Shown piece after piece: positions 27,113 through 36,522 of a stretch of 64,000 nt of DNA. How positions within the stretch are numbered: position 1 is the first letter of the stretch; each line of letters begins with the position of its first letter. A program made the position numbers and the translations under genes. Below the pieces are notes generated by a model. It searched no databases. It saw only the letters and a list, made by a program, of their open reading frames with translations, and was not told the DNA's origin. Origin of the DNA: Prauserella endophytica. Lineage in GTDB: Bacteria; Actinomycetota; Actinomycetes; Mycobacteriales; Pseudonocardiaceae. Location: contig NZ_SWMS01000007.1 of NCBI RefSeq assembly GCF_005146945.1, forward strand, positions 246,702 through 310,701. Reading direction: 5' to 3'.

Positions 27113-28132
27113 ATGAAAGTTCGCAACGGCGTCCGCGCGGTTGGCGCGGTGTTGGCAGTAACACTGCTGCTGTCTGCGTGCGGTGGCGCCGGCGACGCAG
27201 CCGACGAGGGAGGCGCTGCGGAGCTGAAGATCGGCCGCGCACCAGCATGGGCTCAGTTCCCGCTGTTCGTCGCCGAAGAGGAGGGCTTCTGGGGTGACCA
27301 CGGCATCAAGCCCGAGTTCATCGGCATCAAAGCAGGGCCCGAACAGACCGCCGCTCAGGTGTCCGGGGAGCTCGACGTCGTCGACAACGTCCCGAACAAC
27401 ATGCTACCGATCATCGACAAGGGCACCGACCTCGTCGCGTTCACGGAGACCGTTCGGGCATCACAGTTCGACATCATCGTCGACAAGGACTACCCGATCA
27501 GCGCGGAACAGGGAGACTGGCGCGGCGCCATGCGAGACCTGAAGGGCGCCAAGGTCGGCGTTATCGCGCGCGGCACGGGCGCGGAGGACATCGCCCGCAC
27601 CCTCTTCAAGGAGGCCGGGGTCGATCCGGAATCGGCCACCTACATCGCGACCGGTCTCCCGTCGACGACCATGGCCGCGATGGACAACAATCAGATCGAC
27701 ATGGCAATTACCCTCGAGCCGGGGATCGCTCAAGCGGTCGAGAGCGGTCTTGCCAAGACTCCCTTCTCGGTTCGCGCCGGTGAGGCGCCGGATAACCTGA
27801 TCTGGCCGGGCGTGGTGACCACCGCGACGCGTGAGTTCGCCGACGAGAACCCTGACTTGCTGCGGCGGTACATCGACGTCATGAACACCACGCTCGATTT
27901 CATCCGCGACCCCGCCAACAAGGACCGGGTGATCCAGTTGATGCAGCAGACGTTGTCGACGCCGCCGGAGACCGCGACCTACCTGTACGAGAACCACCTC
28001 GACGACTTCCCGGAGAGCGCGGCGCTGAGCGACGAGGAGATCCGGCAGCTCGACGCGGCCGCTCAATGGGTCCAGAGCATCGGCACGGTCGGCAAGCTCT
28101 ACCCCGCCGAGTCGTGGACCGTCCAGCCTTGA
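27113..28132 (+). CDS. Sulfonate/nitrate/taurine-type ABC substrate-binding lipoprotein
   Basis: This 339-residue NMT1/SsuA-like binding protein has a lipoprotein signal with lipobox LLSAC (Cys24). The mature part begins LKIGRAPAWAQFPLFVAEEEGFW, typical of the family. A strong AGGAGG box precedes the ATG. It should work with the permease and ATPase at 34690-36427, which lack their own binding-protein gene. The ligand could be a sulfonate, sulfate ester or another organic anion. The P450 and NTF2-fold genes follow closely. Confidence 0.9.
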   Translation: MKVRNGVRAVGAVLAVTLLLSACGGAGDAADEGGAAELKIGRAPAWAQFPLFVAEEEGFWGDHGIKPEFIGIKAGPEQTAAQVSGELDVVDNVPNNMLPIIDKGTDLVAFTETVRASQFDIIVDKDYPISAEQGDWRGAMRDLKGAKVGVIARGTGAEDIARTLFKEAGVDPESATYIATGLPSTTMAAMDNNQIDMAITLEPGIAQAVESGLAKTPFSVRAGEAPDNLIWPGVVTTATREFADENPDLLRRYIDVMNTTLDFIRDPANKDRVIQLMQQTLSTPPETATYLYENHLDDFPESAALSDEEIRQLDAAAQWVQSIGTVGKLYPAESWTVQP

Positions 28133-28173
28133 GCCGTGCCCTGCCCGATCAGCCGCCAGAAAGCGAGACGGCG

Positions 28174-29475
28174 ATGACAACAAGCGAAAGCGCGCTGACG
28201 GATGGCGGCGTCGACCCCTATGACCCCACATTGCAGCAGTGCCCGGTTCCTACCTACCACGCACTGCGATCGTCGGCACCGGTGTACTACTCGAAACCAG
28301 CGGGTGTCTACATCGTCACCAGATACGACCTCGTGGAAGCCGTTCTCCGCGATACCCAGACGTTCTCCAACAACTGCCCCCGCGAAGACCCCCCAAGCCA
28401 GGCGATGGAGCAGGAGATCGCCGGAATACGCGCTGAAGGCTGGCCCCACGTCCCCACGCTCGCCACGCAAGATCCGCCCTTGCACAGCCAATACCGCGCG
28501 GTGGTGACGCCGTTCTTCAGTCCGGCCAGAATACGCGCCTACGAGGCGCGCGCCAAAGAGGTCTGCGACCGGCTGCTCGATCGCTTGGCTGATCGAGCGG
28601 TTGACTTCGTCACGGAGCTGGCTGAGCCACTGCCGATCCAGGTGACGGCAGAGCTGATGAGCCTCGACACCAGCATGACGGATACCTATCGACGGTGGAC
28701 GAAGGACGCGACCGTCGCGGTAGGCAACCACGTCGAGGAACAGCGGCGGCTGGAGGCAGAACGTGGGCTCGTCGAGATGCAGCGTTACTTCCACGACCGC
28801 ATCGAGCAGGCGCGGCGCGCCCCTGGTTCTGACTTCTTCTCCGCGCTGGTCGAGGCGCGCATCACCGAGGGCGACCGCGAACGGCCGCTGTCGAACGAAG
28901 AGATGATCTCACTCAGCCGTCAGCTGTTCGTCGGTGGTATCGAGACCACGACGAAACTGCTCGCCGAGGCGGTGCGGGTCCTGGCAGAGGAGCCAGCGCG
29001 GTACCAGGAGCTGGCGACCGACCCCGAGGGCATACCCCGATTCGTCGAGGAGGTGCTGCGGCTGGCGAGTCCTGCCCAGGGCATCCCGCGCAGGGTGACG
29101 ACCGATACTCGGCTCGGTGACGTCCCGATCCCGGCGGGATCGACCGTCATCATCATGTACGCCGCGGCGAACCGCGATCCGGAGTTCTTCGAAGGACCGG
29201 ACGACTTCGACAGTGGAAGGCCGAACGTGCGCCGCCACCTGGCCTTCGGGAAGGGCACGCACTTCTGCCTCGGCGCGCCGATCAGCAGGATGGAAGCACG
29301 CGTCGTGCTCGACGGCCTCATCCAGCGCTTCCAGCGGCTCGAACTCGTGGCCGGCGCGAACGATTTCGCCTACGAACCGAGCTTCATCCTGCGGGGACTC
29401 ACGTCCCTCTGGGTGCGGTTGTTGTCCAGGACAGACGAGTCAACGGAGGTGCCGGACCATGTCGGACGCGAGTGA
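28174..29475 (+). CDS. Cytochrome P450 (class I bacterial type)
   Basis: This 433-residue soluble P450 has the I-helix GGIETT (254-259), ExxR in EEVLR (Glu293, Arg296) and the heme loop FGKGTHFCLG with thiolate Cys365. The acid-alcohol pair of the I helix is Glu-Thr, as in many bacterial terpenoid or steroid hydroxylases. The ATG at 28174 fits family length. It needs a ferredoxin; none is encoded beside it, so the flavoprotein with its 2Fe-2S domain at 17.7 kb or a distant partner must serve. Its end overlaps the next gene by 17 nt. Confidence 0.94.
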   Translation: MTTSESALTDGGVDPYDPTLQQCPVPTYHALRSSAPVYYSKPAGVYIVTRYDLVEAVLRDTQTFSNNCPREDPPSQAMEQEIAGIRAEGWPHVPTLATQDPPLHSQYRAVVTPFFSPARIRAYEARAKEVCDRLLDRLADRAVDFVTELAEPLPIQVTAELMSLDTSMTDTYRRWTKDATVAVGNHVEEQRRLEAERGLVEMQRYFHDRIEQARRAPGSDFFSALVEARITEGDRERPLSNEEMISLSRQLFVGGIETTTKLLAEAVRVLAEEPARYQELATDPEGIPRFVEEVLRLASPAQGIPRRVTTDTRLGDVPIPAGSTVIIMYAAANRDPEFFEGPDDFDSGRPNVRRHLAFGKGTHFCLGAPISRMEARVVLDGLIQRFQRLELVAGANDFAYEPSFILRGLTSLWVRLLSRTDESTEVPDHVGRE

Positions 29476-29896
29476 CCCTCGCCAGCTGGTAGTCAACCTG
29501 TTCCAGGCTTGGAGCAGCGGAGACCCGGACGAAGTCGCCGCCTTGTTCCAGCCCGACGCGGTGTTCTTCGACAATGTCAACGGCCGGTTCGACGGCAGGG
29601 CAGCGATCCGCCAGTTCTACGCGGGCAGTCTCGAGGTCTGGGACGACCTGAAAACGGCGCCCACGCGCATCTGGGTCGACGGTGACACCGCCGCCTGTGT
29701 GTGGACCATGACGGGCCGGATGAAGACCGACCGTTTCGGCGCGGGACTGGCAGGCTCCACGGCTCGCATCGATGGCATGGCCTGGATCCGGTTCGTCGAC
29801 GGACTGGTCGCCCACGACGAGGAGTATTTCGACCGGGGCGCCCCCCTGGCTTCCCTCGAGGGACGCGGTTTCCTCACCCCGCAAACGGCACCTTGA
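29459..29896 (+). CDS. NTF2-fold (SnoaL/limonene-epoxide-hydrolase-like) protein
   Basis: The product (145 residues) has the small cone-shaped NTF2 fold: an N-terminal helix (LVNLFQAWSSGD), ALFQPDAVFFD, and late strands ending VAHDEEYFD. The Asp-rich pocket resembles limonene-1,2-epoxide hydrolase and SnoaL-type cyclases. GGAGGT lies 8 nt before the ATG, inside the P450 tail, so the two are translationally coupled. It may open or isomerise a P450 product. A paralogue lies at 39650 (shared AWSSGD start and late RVDGM/RIDGM). Confidence 0.85.
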   Translation: MSDASDPRQLVVNLFQAWSSGDPDEVAALFQPDAVFFDNVNGRFDGRAAIRQFYAGSLEVWDDLKTAPTRIWVDGDTAACVWTMTGRMKTDRFGAGLAGSTARIDGMAWIRFVDGLVAHDEEYFDRGAPLASLEGRGFLTPQTAP

Positions 29897-29914
29897 GCAG
29901 CGGAGGATCGATGA

Positions 29915-29965
29915 CTCGCACATGTCTGGGCCGCCGATACAGGTGCCGGCCCGGACATGTGCGAG
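29915..29965 (+). terminator. Candidate terminator: 21-bp near-perfect hairpin
   Basis: Arms 29915-29935 and 29945-29965 pair over 21 bp with two mismatches and a 9-nt loop (core CTCGCACATGTC / GACATGTGCGAG). It begins 18 nt after the stop of the P450/NTF2 operon. The lack of a U-tract is normal for this group. Confidence 0.7.
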
Positions 29966-30391
29966 GCCTGGCTCCCGGTCTGCTCGAGGCGACTGACGAC
30001 GGCTCAGTCCACGTGCTGCGTGCCCGGCCAGGCCCTGAGTCCCGCGCTGAGCTGGCAGCGGCCGTCGCATCGTGCCATCCGCGCGGGACCCGGCTAGGCC
30101 TGGCGCGGTTACGCCCCGTCAGAGCCGAGGAATACCTCCCTGCGACGGCATCGCCGTGCGACATTTCTTTGCCCACCGCGGCAGACGACCGCATTCGGTA
30201 CCCGTCCACGGTGGTCCGCGAAGCCCTGGGGCGAACCCGGCTCGGTCCGTGGATCCATGCCGTGAACACCGCAGGATGATTTGTCGATCGGGCACTGTCG
30301 TCGGACGCGCTCGCCTTCGCCGAAGTCGGCTGATACGCACGCAGGTGCTGGCAGACCGCGCGACTCATGCCCGACGATCGCCGACCTCGGC
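29966..30391. other. Gene-free stretch between convergent genes
   Basis: After the hairpin there are about 425 nt with no frame that shows family features on either strand. No promoter is expected, because the flanking genes converge. Confidence 0.5.
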
Positions 30392-31165
30392 TCAGTACTG
30401 CGCGGTCCCGCCGTCGACAGACAGTGCCTGACCCGTGATCCCCGATGCCGCGTCGCCCGCGATGAACACCGCGAGTGAGGCCACCTCGTCGAGAGTGACG
30501 GGCCGCCCGGTGGCAGCTTCGCTGCTGTACTTCTCGACAACCGCGTCAACGCCGGCGAGCCCCTGACCCGCTCCGCCGCGGTCCGCGACCAGGTCGGTGA
30601 CGACCAGGCCGGGACACAGGGCGTTCACCGTCACCCCGGACTTGCCGACCTCGTGCGCCACCGCCTTGACGAGGGTAATGATGGCCGCCTTGTTCGTCGC
30701 GTACCCCGCGATTCCCGGCCTCCCGCGCTTGCCCTCCACTGACGACATGCAGATCACGCGACCGGACGACTGGGCCACCATGTAACCCAGCGAGCGACGG
30801 AGACCCCAGAACGTGTGGTTGAGGTTCACATCGAGCTCGAACTGCCACTCGTCGTCTGTCATCTCGAGTATGGGAGCGGACTGCCGCACTCCCCCGGCGT
30901 TCAGCACGGCGATATCGAGCCTGCCGAACCAGTGATGGGCGGCGTCCACGAGCCGCTCGACGTCTTCCTGCCTCGTGACGTCCGTGGCAAGAAAGCGAGC
31001 CCGCTCACCGGCACCGAGCTCGGCGAGCATCTTGTCGCCCTTTACCTGACTTCGACTGCCGATCAACACAGCCGCGCCCTCGGCGAGAAAGGCTTCCGCG
31101 ATGCTGCGGCCGATGCCCGCTGAGCCGCCCGTGACGACGGCGGTCTTGCCCTGTAGTGAACCCAT
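30392..31165 (-). CDS. Short-chain dehydrogenase/reductase
   Basis: This 257-residue classical SDR has the cofactor motif TGGSAGIG, NAGG, catalytic Ser in CMSSVEG and YATNK (Tyr, Lys), and the C-terminal GQALSVDGG typical of FabG-like enzymes. The ATG at 31165 precedes MGSLQGK. It ends the leftward ABC/kinase/sulfatase operon. It probably oxidises a secondary alcohol set free by sulfatase or added by an oxygenase; this is inferred from the neighbours. Confidence 0.91.
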   Translation of the reverse strand: MGSLQGKTAVVTGGSAGIGRSIAEAFLAEGAAVLIGSRSQVKGDKMLAELGAGERARFLATDVTRQEDVERLVDAAHHWFGRLDIAVLNAGGVRQSAPILEMTDDEWQFELDVNLNHTFWGLRRSLGYMVAQSSGRVICMSSVEGKRGRPGIAGYATNKAAIITLVKAVAHEVGKSGVTVNALCPGLVVTDLVADRGGAGQGLAGVDAVVEKYSSEAATGRPVTLDEVASLAVFIAGDAASGITGQALSVDGGTAQY

Positions 31166-31225
31166 ATCGTTTCTGCCCTTACCTGTTCTGACTGCGGTCG
31201 TCCGGCACGCTGACACCAGCGCCGG

Positions 31226-33541
31226 CTACTCCAGTGCGAGGCCGATCTGGCGTGCTTCCTCGAGCTTGCGTGACGCCGCGTCGGGAGCGAGTTCCCCGGG
31301 CTCGTACCGAACGGCGCGCAGCTCGCCGCTGAACGGAAAAGTGCCACGCCGTTGTGCCAGGTCCCAGTCCACCGGTGAGCGAAGGTCCCTTCCGACGTCT
31401 ATTCCGTTGAAGGGCAGGAAGCCCGCGAACTGCCGGAGGCCTGCGGCCTTGGCCTCCGGTGCCCCGTCCACGACGAGCGAGACGTCCCAGACACCACCGC
31501 CTGGCGCGCTGACGTCAACGATCACAGCGCCGCAGTGCTCACCCAGAGCCACGGACATCGAATGCAGGGCACCACAGTTGTTGTGGGTGAACACCAGTCG
31601 CCCGTCCTCGACATAGAGCACGTACCCCGACTCCTGACCACCGTGTGCGACGAGGACTCCCTCGTCGCCCTGATGGTAGTTCCACTCGACGACGATCCGG
31701 AAAGACCGGCCGGAGATGAGCTGGCTCGACCGCCAGCGCTCGAGTGTGGGTGTGCCTCGCGGGATACGGAGCTGCCCGGCGAATCGCTCGTGCGACGATG
31801 GCCGGTAGTAGTACTTGAGCCGGTTGCCCTCATCCAGTGGGAAAACCTGGTTGGCCCAGGCTTCCTCCTCCCACGTGGCCACCAGCCCGGCGAGCCGGTC
31901 GGGGTGCTGCTCGGCGAGGTCGCGAGTCTGCGTCGGATCCTGGGCCGTGTGGTAGAGCTGCCACCGGTCTTCGGAGAACGGTGTCAGTGCTTTGTGGACG
32001 GTCAGGGCCTCCCAGCCGTCGTCGTACAGCGCTCGGTTGCCCATGCACTCGTAGTGCTGGCGAGTGTGTTCGGTAGGTGCGTCGGGGTCGTCGATGGCGG
32101 GCCGGAGGCTGACCCCGTGCAGCGGCTCCGCCGGCCGTCCGTGACGTGCGGTGACCGGTGTGAGGCCGATCCAGTCCACCAGCGTCGGCAGGACGTCGGT
32201 GACGTGGGAGTACTGCCACCGCACTGGCTGGTCCCGCGCTGGTAGCCGGGCGGGCCAGGACAGCACCATCGGAACCTGGTGCCCGCCTGCGACCGTGGAC
32301 ACCTTATAGAGCCGGAACGGTGTGTTGCACGCCATTGCCCACCCGCGCGGATAGTGCGGCCAGGTGGTCGGCCCGCCGATCTCGTCGATCCGCTCCAGCG
32401 CCTCGCGGATCACGCTGCCGTCGACGTCTCGCGTCTGGCTTCCGCCATCCCGGAAGTACGCCGTCGTCCCCGTCGCCTTGCCTTCCCGGGACGCGCCGTT
32501 GTCGCTGGTGATGATGACGATCGTGTTGTCGAGCTCGCCGAGCTCCGCCAGCACGGCACGCAGCCGCCCTACGCTGCGGTCCACGCTCTCGACCATGGCC
32601 GCGTAGACCTCCATGTACCGCGGATACAGCGCCTTCTCGTCATCGGTCAACGAGTCCCACGGCGGCACGTCCTCACCCGGTTCGTCGTTGCGTGGCGGGA
32701 GCACGGTGTCCTCGGGCATGATGCCGAGTTCCTTCTGGCGCTGGAACCGCTCGGCCCGAAGCGTGTCCCAGCCCGCGTCATAGCGTCCCCGATGGCGGGC
32801 GATGTCGTCCGCCTTGGCGTGCAAGGGAGCATGTACGGCGCCATGGGAGTAGTAGAGGAAGAACGGCTTGTGCGGGTCGGCGGTCTTCGATTCCTTGATC
32901 ATCCGCACCGCGCGGTCAGTGAGGTCGTCGGTGAGGTAGTAGTCGTCGGGAAAGCTTTCCGTCTGTACCACACTGTTGCCTTCGTAGAGGCGGTGTGGTT
33001 GATGGAAGTTCGTCAGCGCCTCGAGAAATCCGTAGTACTGGTCGAACCCGCGTTGCAGTGGCCAGGACTGCCGGTTTCCCGCCTCGGACATGTCCTGTTC
33101 CTTCGACAGGTGCCACTTGCCGACCATGAACGTCGCGTAGCCGTTCTCACGGAGCACCTCGGCCATCGACGGCTGGTTGGCGGGCAGTTCCGAGGCATAG
33201 CCGGGAAATCCGGGGTCGATGTGCGCGACGAAACCGACACCCGCCGCGTGCGCGTTTCGGCCGGTCATGAGGGCGGCCCTCGTCGGCGAGCACATCGGAG
33301 TGCTGTGGAAGTTGGCGAACCGGATACCCTCGGCGGCGGTGGCGTCGATGTGCGGGGTCGGAATCTCCGAGCCGAAGCAGCCGAGGTCCGAGAAGCCGAG
33401 GTCGTCGACGAGCATGACGATGACGTTCGGTGCTCCTTCGGGCGCCTCCGGTCGCGGCGGCCACCACGGTTGGGAGGTCGCGAACGTCGTACCGACTCTG
33501 CCGTGAAAACCGGCGTACGCTCCTGAGTCGCGCTGCTGCAC
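31226..33541 (-). CDS. Type I sulfatase (arylsulfatase family), two-domain
   Basis: This 771-residue sulfatase has metal ligands in MLVDDLGFSD (Asp46, Asp47), the formylglycine motif CSPTR (Cys84) followed by ALMTGR, a HLSKEQ/GKWH region and TSDNGAS. After about residue 540 comes a beta-rich, concanavalin-like C-terminal domain (RSFRIVVEWNY, GGVWDVSLVVDG) not needed for catalysis. The GTG at 33541 is chosen because GAGGAG lies 7-8 nt upstream; a longer GTG start at 33586 lacks this. No signal peptide is evident, so the substrate would be desulfated in the cytoplasm after import. A formylglycine-generating enzyme must be encoded elsewhere. Confidence 0.93.
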   Translation of the reverse strand: MQQRDSGAYAGFHGRVGTTFATSQPWWPPRPEAPEGAPNVIVMLVDDLGFSDLGCFGSEIPTPHIDATAAEGIRFANFHSTPMCSPTRAALMTGRNAHAAGVGFVAHIDPGFPGYASELPANQPSMAEVLRENGYATFMVGKWHLSKEQDMSEAGNRQSWPLQRGFDQYYGFLEALTNFHQPHRLYEGNSVVQTESFPDDYYLTDDLTDRAVRMIKESKTADPHKPFFLYYSHGAVHAPLHAKADDIARHRGRYDAGWDTLRAERFQRQKELGIMPEDTVLPPRNDEPGEDVPPWDSLTDDEKALYPRYMEVYAAMVESVDRSVGRLRAVLAELGELDNTIVIITSDNGASREGKATGTTAYFRDGGSQTRDVDGSVIREALERIDEIGGPTTWPHYPRGWAMACNTPFRLYKVSTVAGGHQVPMVLSWPARLPARDQPVRWQYSHVTDVLPTLVDWIGLTPVTARHGRPAEPLHGVSLRPAIDDPDAPTEHTRQHYECMGNRALYDDGWEALTVHKALTPFSEDRWQLYHTAQDPTQTRDLAEQHPDRLAGLVATWEEEAWANQVFPLDEGNRLKYYYRPSSHERFAGQLRIPRGTPTLERWRSSQLISGRSFRIVVEWNYHQGDEGVLVAHGGQESGYVLYVEDGRLVFTHNNCGALHSMSVALGEHCGAVIVDVSAPGGGVWDVSLVVDGAPEAKAAGLRQFAGFLPFNGIDVGRDLRSPVDWDLAQRRGTFPFSGELRAVRYEPGELAPDAASRKLEEARQIGLALE

Positions 33542-33589
33542 TGTTCGTCTCCTCAGTCGGAATCGAGGGGTGCTGAGTCGTGCCACCGC

Positions 33590-34690
33590 TTATGGCGAAG
33601 TGGACAGCATCTGCTGCGGATGTCCGAAGTGCTTGAGCGCGGCGAGCGACCGCACCGCCATCGCCGCGGCGAGTTCGCGAGTGCGCTCTGCCTCGGCATC
33701 GGCGACCACGACCAGCGAAGCCGCCACCGCGAAACTCAACGGCAGGGCCAACGCGATGGCGCGGCGCAGCCTTTCCGTCGAGTACTCGACACCCGCCGCG
33801 GCCAGCCCACGCTGATAGCCCGCGAGCAACTCCTCACCATGGACCTCCAGGTCGGCGGCCGGGATGTTCTGGGCCAGGAAGTACGAGACGTCAAGGGCGC
33901 ATGCGCCGCGGGAGAGGCTCTGCCAGTCCAGCAGCACGACCCACTCGTCGAAGAGGAGGTTGTCCAGGCGGACATCGCCGTGCAACAGCGTCTGCGGCTC
34001 AGCCGCCAAGGCCCCGAAAGCTGTCGGCAACGCTTCTGCCATCGCCCTGCCCACCTCAAGCGCGTCGGGTGGCAGCCGGTCCGCGAGCGCCTCACAGAGG
34101 ACCGGCCAGCCATCCCGGAGGATCCCCGTCAGGTTCTCGACCCGATGCTCGTCGGCGTGCCGGGTCACCCACGTCATCTCGGCGAGGGTTGGCCGGTCCC
34201 ACCAGCTGGCATGGAAGGCGGCCAGTTCGGCTAGCACCGTCTTGGCATGTGCCAGGTCGCATCCCGCGACCTGGTCGACCTCCCGTGCCGCGCCGAGGTC
34301 CTCGAGGACCAGGGCGAAGCCGTCAGGCTCGGCGTAGCCCGCCGCCAAGCACCGCGGAGCACGAACCGCCGTTCGATGCGCGAGTTCGTTGAAGAACCGG
34401 AACTCTCGAACGTACAAGCCACCGCGGTTCGCGGCCTCCCTCGCCGCAGCTTCCGGTGCCGGAAGCTTCACGACGACGGACCTGGCCGGGTGTGACGGAT
34501 GTTCGCATTCGAACGTCAGCCGGTAGGACGATCCCATGTGTCCCCGGTCCTCGCCGATCCGCGCGACAGCGACCGAATGGGCAGGCACGTCGGGAAGCTG
34601 GAGGACGCGCGGGAGCCAGTCACCACGGAGTTCGCGGTCGTCGCGAGGGAACGGTGCCGGGATCGGCAGCGGGGGCCGATGTTGCGTCAT
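33590..34690 (-). CDS. APH-type phosphotransferase (metabolic kinase)
   Basis: The 366-residue product has a phosphotransferase fold: VVVKLPAPE (ATP-site Lys), LVLEDLG hinge, catalytic LLHGDVRLDNLLF and metal-binding LLDWQSLSRG. The spacing is that of EcKinase/APH relatives in steroid and fatty-acid clusters. Its ATG overlaps the permease stop by one nucleotide (TGATG). It lies between a transporter and a sulfatase, so it may phosphorylate a hydroxyl of the imported or CoA-bound intermediate. The protein is shorter than the kinase at 23.9 kb and lacks the N-terminal helical domain. Confidence 0.87.
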   Translation of the reverse strand: MTQHRPPLPIPAPFPRDDRELRGDWLPRVLQLPDVPAHSVAVARIGEDRGHMGSSYRLTFECEHPSHPARSVVVKLPAPEAAAREAANRGGLYVREFRFFNELAHRTAVRAPRCLAAGYAEPDGFALVLEDLGAAREVDQVAGCDLAHAKTVLAELAAFHASWWDRPTLAEMTWVTRHADEHRVENLTGILRDGWPVLCEALADRLPPDALEVGRAMAEALPTAFGALAAEPQTLLHGDVRLDNLLFDEWVVLLDWQSLSRGACALDVSYFLAQNIPAADLEVHGEELLAGYQRGLAAAGVEYSTERLRRAIALALPLSFAVAASLVVVADAEAERTRELAAAMAVRSLAALKHFGHPQQMLSTSP

Positions 34691-35592
34691 CAGATCGACA
34701 CTGAGCTCGCGCTCGACTCCAGCGCCCGCCAGCGAAGTACTCGCCGCTCGATCGCCGAAACACCGAGATTGATGACCACAGCGAGTGTCGCGAGCACGAT
34801 CAGCAGGGCGAACGCGGTGCGCATGTCGAACTGGTTCGTGGAGGTGATCAGAGCCTGCCCCAACCCCACCCGCGCGGCGATGAACTCCCCCATGACGACG
34901 GCGAGCAGGGAGTACACCGCGGCCAGCCGCAACGCACCGAACACGGGCGCCATGATGCCGGGCAACACGACCATGCGGAACTTCTGCAGCTCCGTCGCAC
35001 CCATCGTGGTGGCGACGGTGTTGAGGTCGGGCGGAACCTGGGACACGGCGGCCTGGGTCGGGACCTGGACGATGAAGAAGACGATGACCGCGGCGAGCAC
35101 GACCTTCGACGACGGGCCGACGCCGAACCACAGGATGAAGAACGGTGCCAGCGCGATCTTGGGCGTGGCGTTGGCGAACGTCAGATACGGATCGGCGATC
35201 GATGCGAGCCGGTTCCAGCGCCCCAGTATCAATCCGACGATCAGGCCGGCCGACGACCCGAGCACCCAGCCCAGCAGGGTCTCAGACAGGGTCACTTGCA
35301 TGGAGTGCCAGAACGACGACTGCTGGACCATCTCCACGAGCCGCTCGAATGTTTCCATCGGCGTCGCGGTGTACATCCGGGGAAGCCACTCGTCCTCGAC
35401 CGACCAGTACCACACGCCGATGAGCGCGACGAAGATGAGAATGCGGACGGCCACGACCGGCAGATCGAGTGCGCCCATCCTGCGGGTCCGGCGCCGTGCC
35501 TGCTCGGGAGGCCTGGTCGCGTGCTCTGCCGGCGCCGCGGACGGCCGGTCCACTTGATCCTTCGCCACGGTTTCGGTGCTACTGGATTTCAT
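34690..35592 (-). CDS. Sulfonate/taurine-type ABC transporter permease
   Basis: This 300-residue BPD_transp_1 permease of the SsuC/TauC/NrtB class has about six membrane segments, a Lys/Arg-rich N-terminal tail and the cytoplasmic EAA-type loop TMGATELQKFRMVVLPGIM. It overlaps the ATPase gene by 14 nt. It forms a homodimeric channel with the ATPase; the binding protein is at 27.1 kb. Confidence 0.93.
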   Translation of the reverse strand: MKSSSTETVAKDQVDRPSAAPAEHATRPPEQARRRTRRMGALDLPVVAVRILIFVALIGVWYWSVEDEWLPRMYTATPMETFERLVEMVQQSSFWHSMQVTLSETLLGWVLGSSAGLIVGLILGRWNRLASIADPYLTFANATPKIALAPFFILWFGVGPSSKVVLAAVIVFFIVQVPTQAAVSQVPPDLNTVATTMGATELQKFRMVVLPGIMAPVFGALRLAAVYSLLAVVMGEFIAARVGLGQALITSTNQFDMRTAFALLIVLATLAVVINLGVSAIERRVLRWRALESSASSVSI

Positions 35593-36427
35593 GCCGCAGC
35601 TCCTCCCACAGCGTCCGCTCGATCTCCTCGAGCCGTGGATCGAAGAGTTGTTCCTGGGGGTTTCTGGGGCGCTCGACGTCGACCATCATGTCGAGTTTGA
35701 TCTCAGCGGGCCGGTGGGTCATGACGATGACCCGATCGGCGAGAAGCACGGCCTCGGAGAGGTCGTGGGTCACGAACAGCACGGTCTTTCCGCTGCCTTC
35801 CCACAGCGCGAGGAACTCGGACTGCACGCGAACACGCGTCTGGGCGTCGAGCGCGCCGAACGGCTCGTCCATCAACCACAGATCAGGATCGATCGCCAGT
35901 GTCCTCGCGATCGCGACGCGCTGTTGCATCCCGTGAGACAGCTGGGACGGGTAGGCATCCGCGAAGTGATCGATCTTCAACCGTTCGAGCAGGGCCATGG
36001 CCCGGCTCTTGCGCTCGCGAGCGGCCACCCCGCGGATCTCGAGCCCCAGCTCGACGTTCGCCCGGATCGTGCGCCATGGTGTGAGCGCGGACCGGGCGAG
36101 CATGTAACCGATGTCCCGGGACGGGCCGTCTACCGGCTTGCCGTAGCGGCTCACCACGCCCGCGCTCGGCCGCATCAGGCCCGCGAGCATGTTCAGCACG
36201 GTCGTCTTCCCGCACCCGCTCGGTCCCACCAGTGCGACGAACTGTCCCGCGGGAACGTGCAGATCGATGTTGTCGACCGCCAGAAGGTTGCCCTTGCCGG
36301 GTACGTCGAAGGCGACGCTGACGCCTTCCAGGCTCACCGAGTATTCTTGTGGCGACGGACCCGCGGGTGGTGTCGCCTCGCTTCCGTCTGTCGTGTGCAT
36401 GACGACACCAGTTGCCCTAGCTCCCAT
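35579..36427 (-). CDS. Sulfonate/taurine-type ABC transporter ATPase
   Basis: This 282-residue ATPase of the SsuB/TauB/NrtD class has Walker A GPSGCGKTT, Q-loop, signature LSHGMQQRVAIAR, Walker B LWLMDEPFGALD and the switch HDLSEAV. In the signature, His replaces the more usual Gly, a known variation. The start is uncertain: ATG at 36427 is used, ATG at 36400 and TTG at 36460 are alternatives. It leads the operon that holds the permease, a kinase, the sulfatase and an SDR, behind promoter block copy 2. Confidence 0.92.
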   Translation of the reverse strand: MGARATGVVMHTTDGSEATPPAGPSPQEYSVSLEGVSVAFDVPGKGNLLAVDNIDLHVPAGQFVALVGPSGCGKTTVLNMLAGLMRPSAGVVSRYGKPVDGPSRDIGYMLARSALTPWRTIRANVELGLEIRGVAARERKSRAMALLERLKIDHFADAYPSQLSHGMQQRVAIARTLAIDPDLWLMDEPFGALDAQTRVRVQSEFLALWEGSGKTVLFVTHDLSEAVLLADRVIVMTHRPAEIKLDMMVDVERPRNPQEQLFDPRLEEIERTLWEELRHEIQ

Positions 36428-36522
36428 GTCACTTGCCGCCTTCGAGTGTCTTGTGGTCAACGCTGGCCGTTGCCTCGTACGCGTGCGAGCCGAGATGCTC
36501 CCTACGCCTGGGGCTCAGGCAT

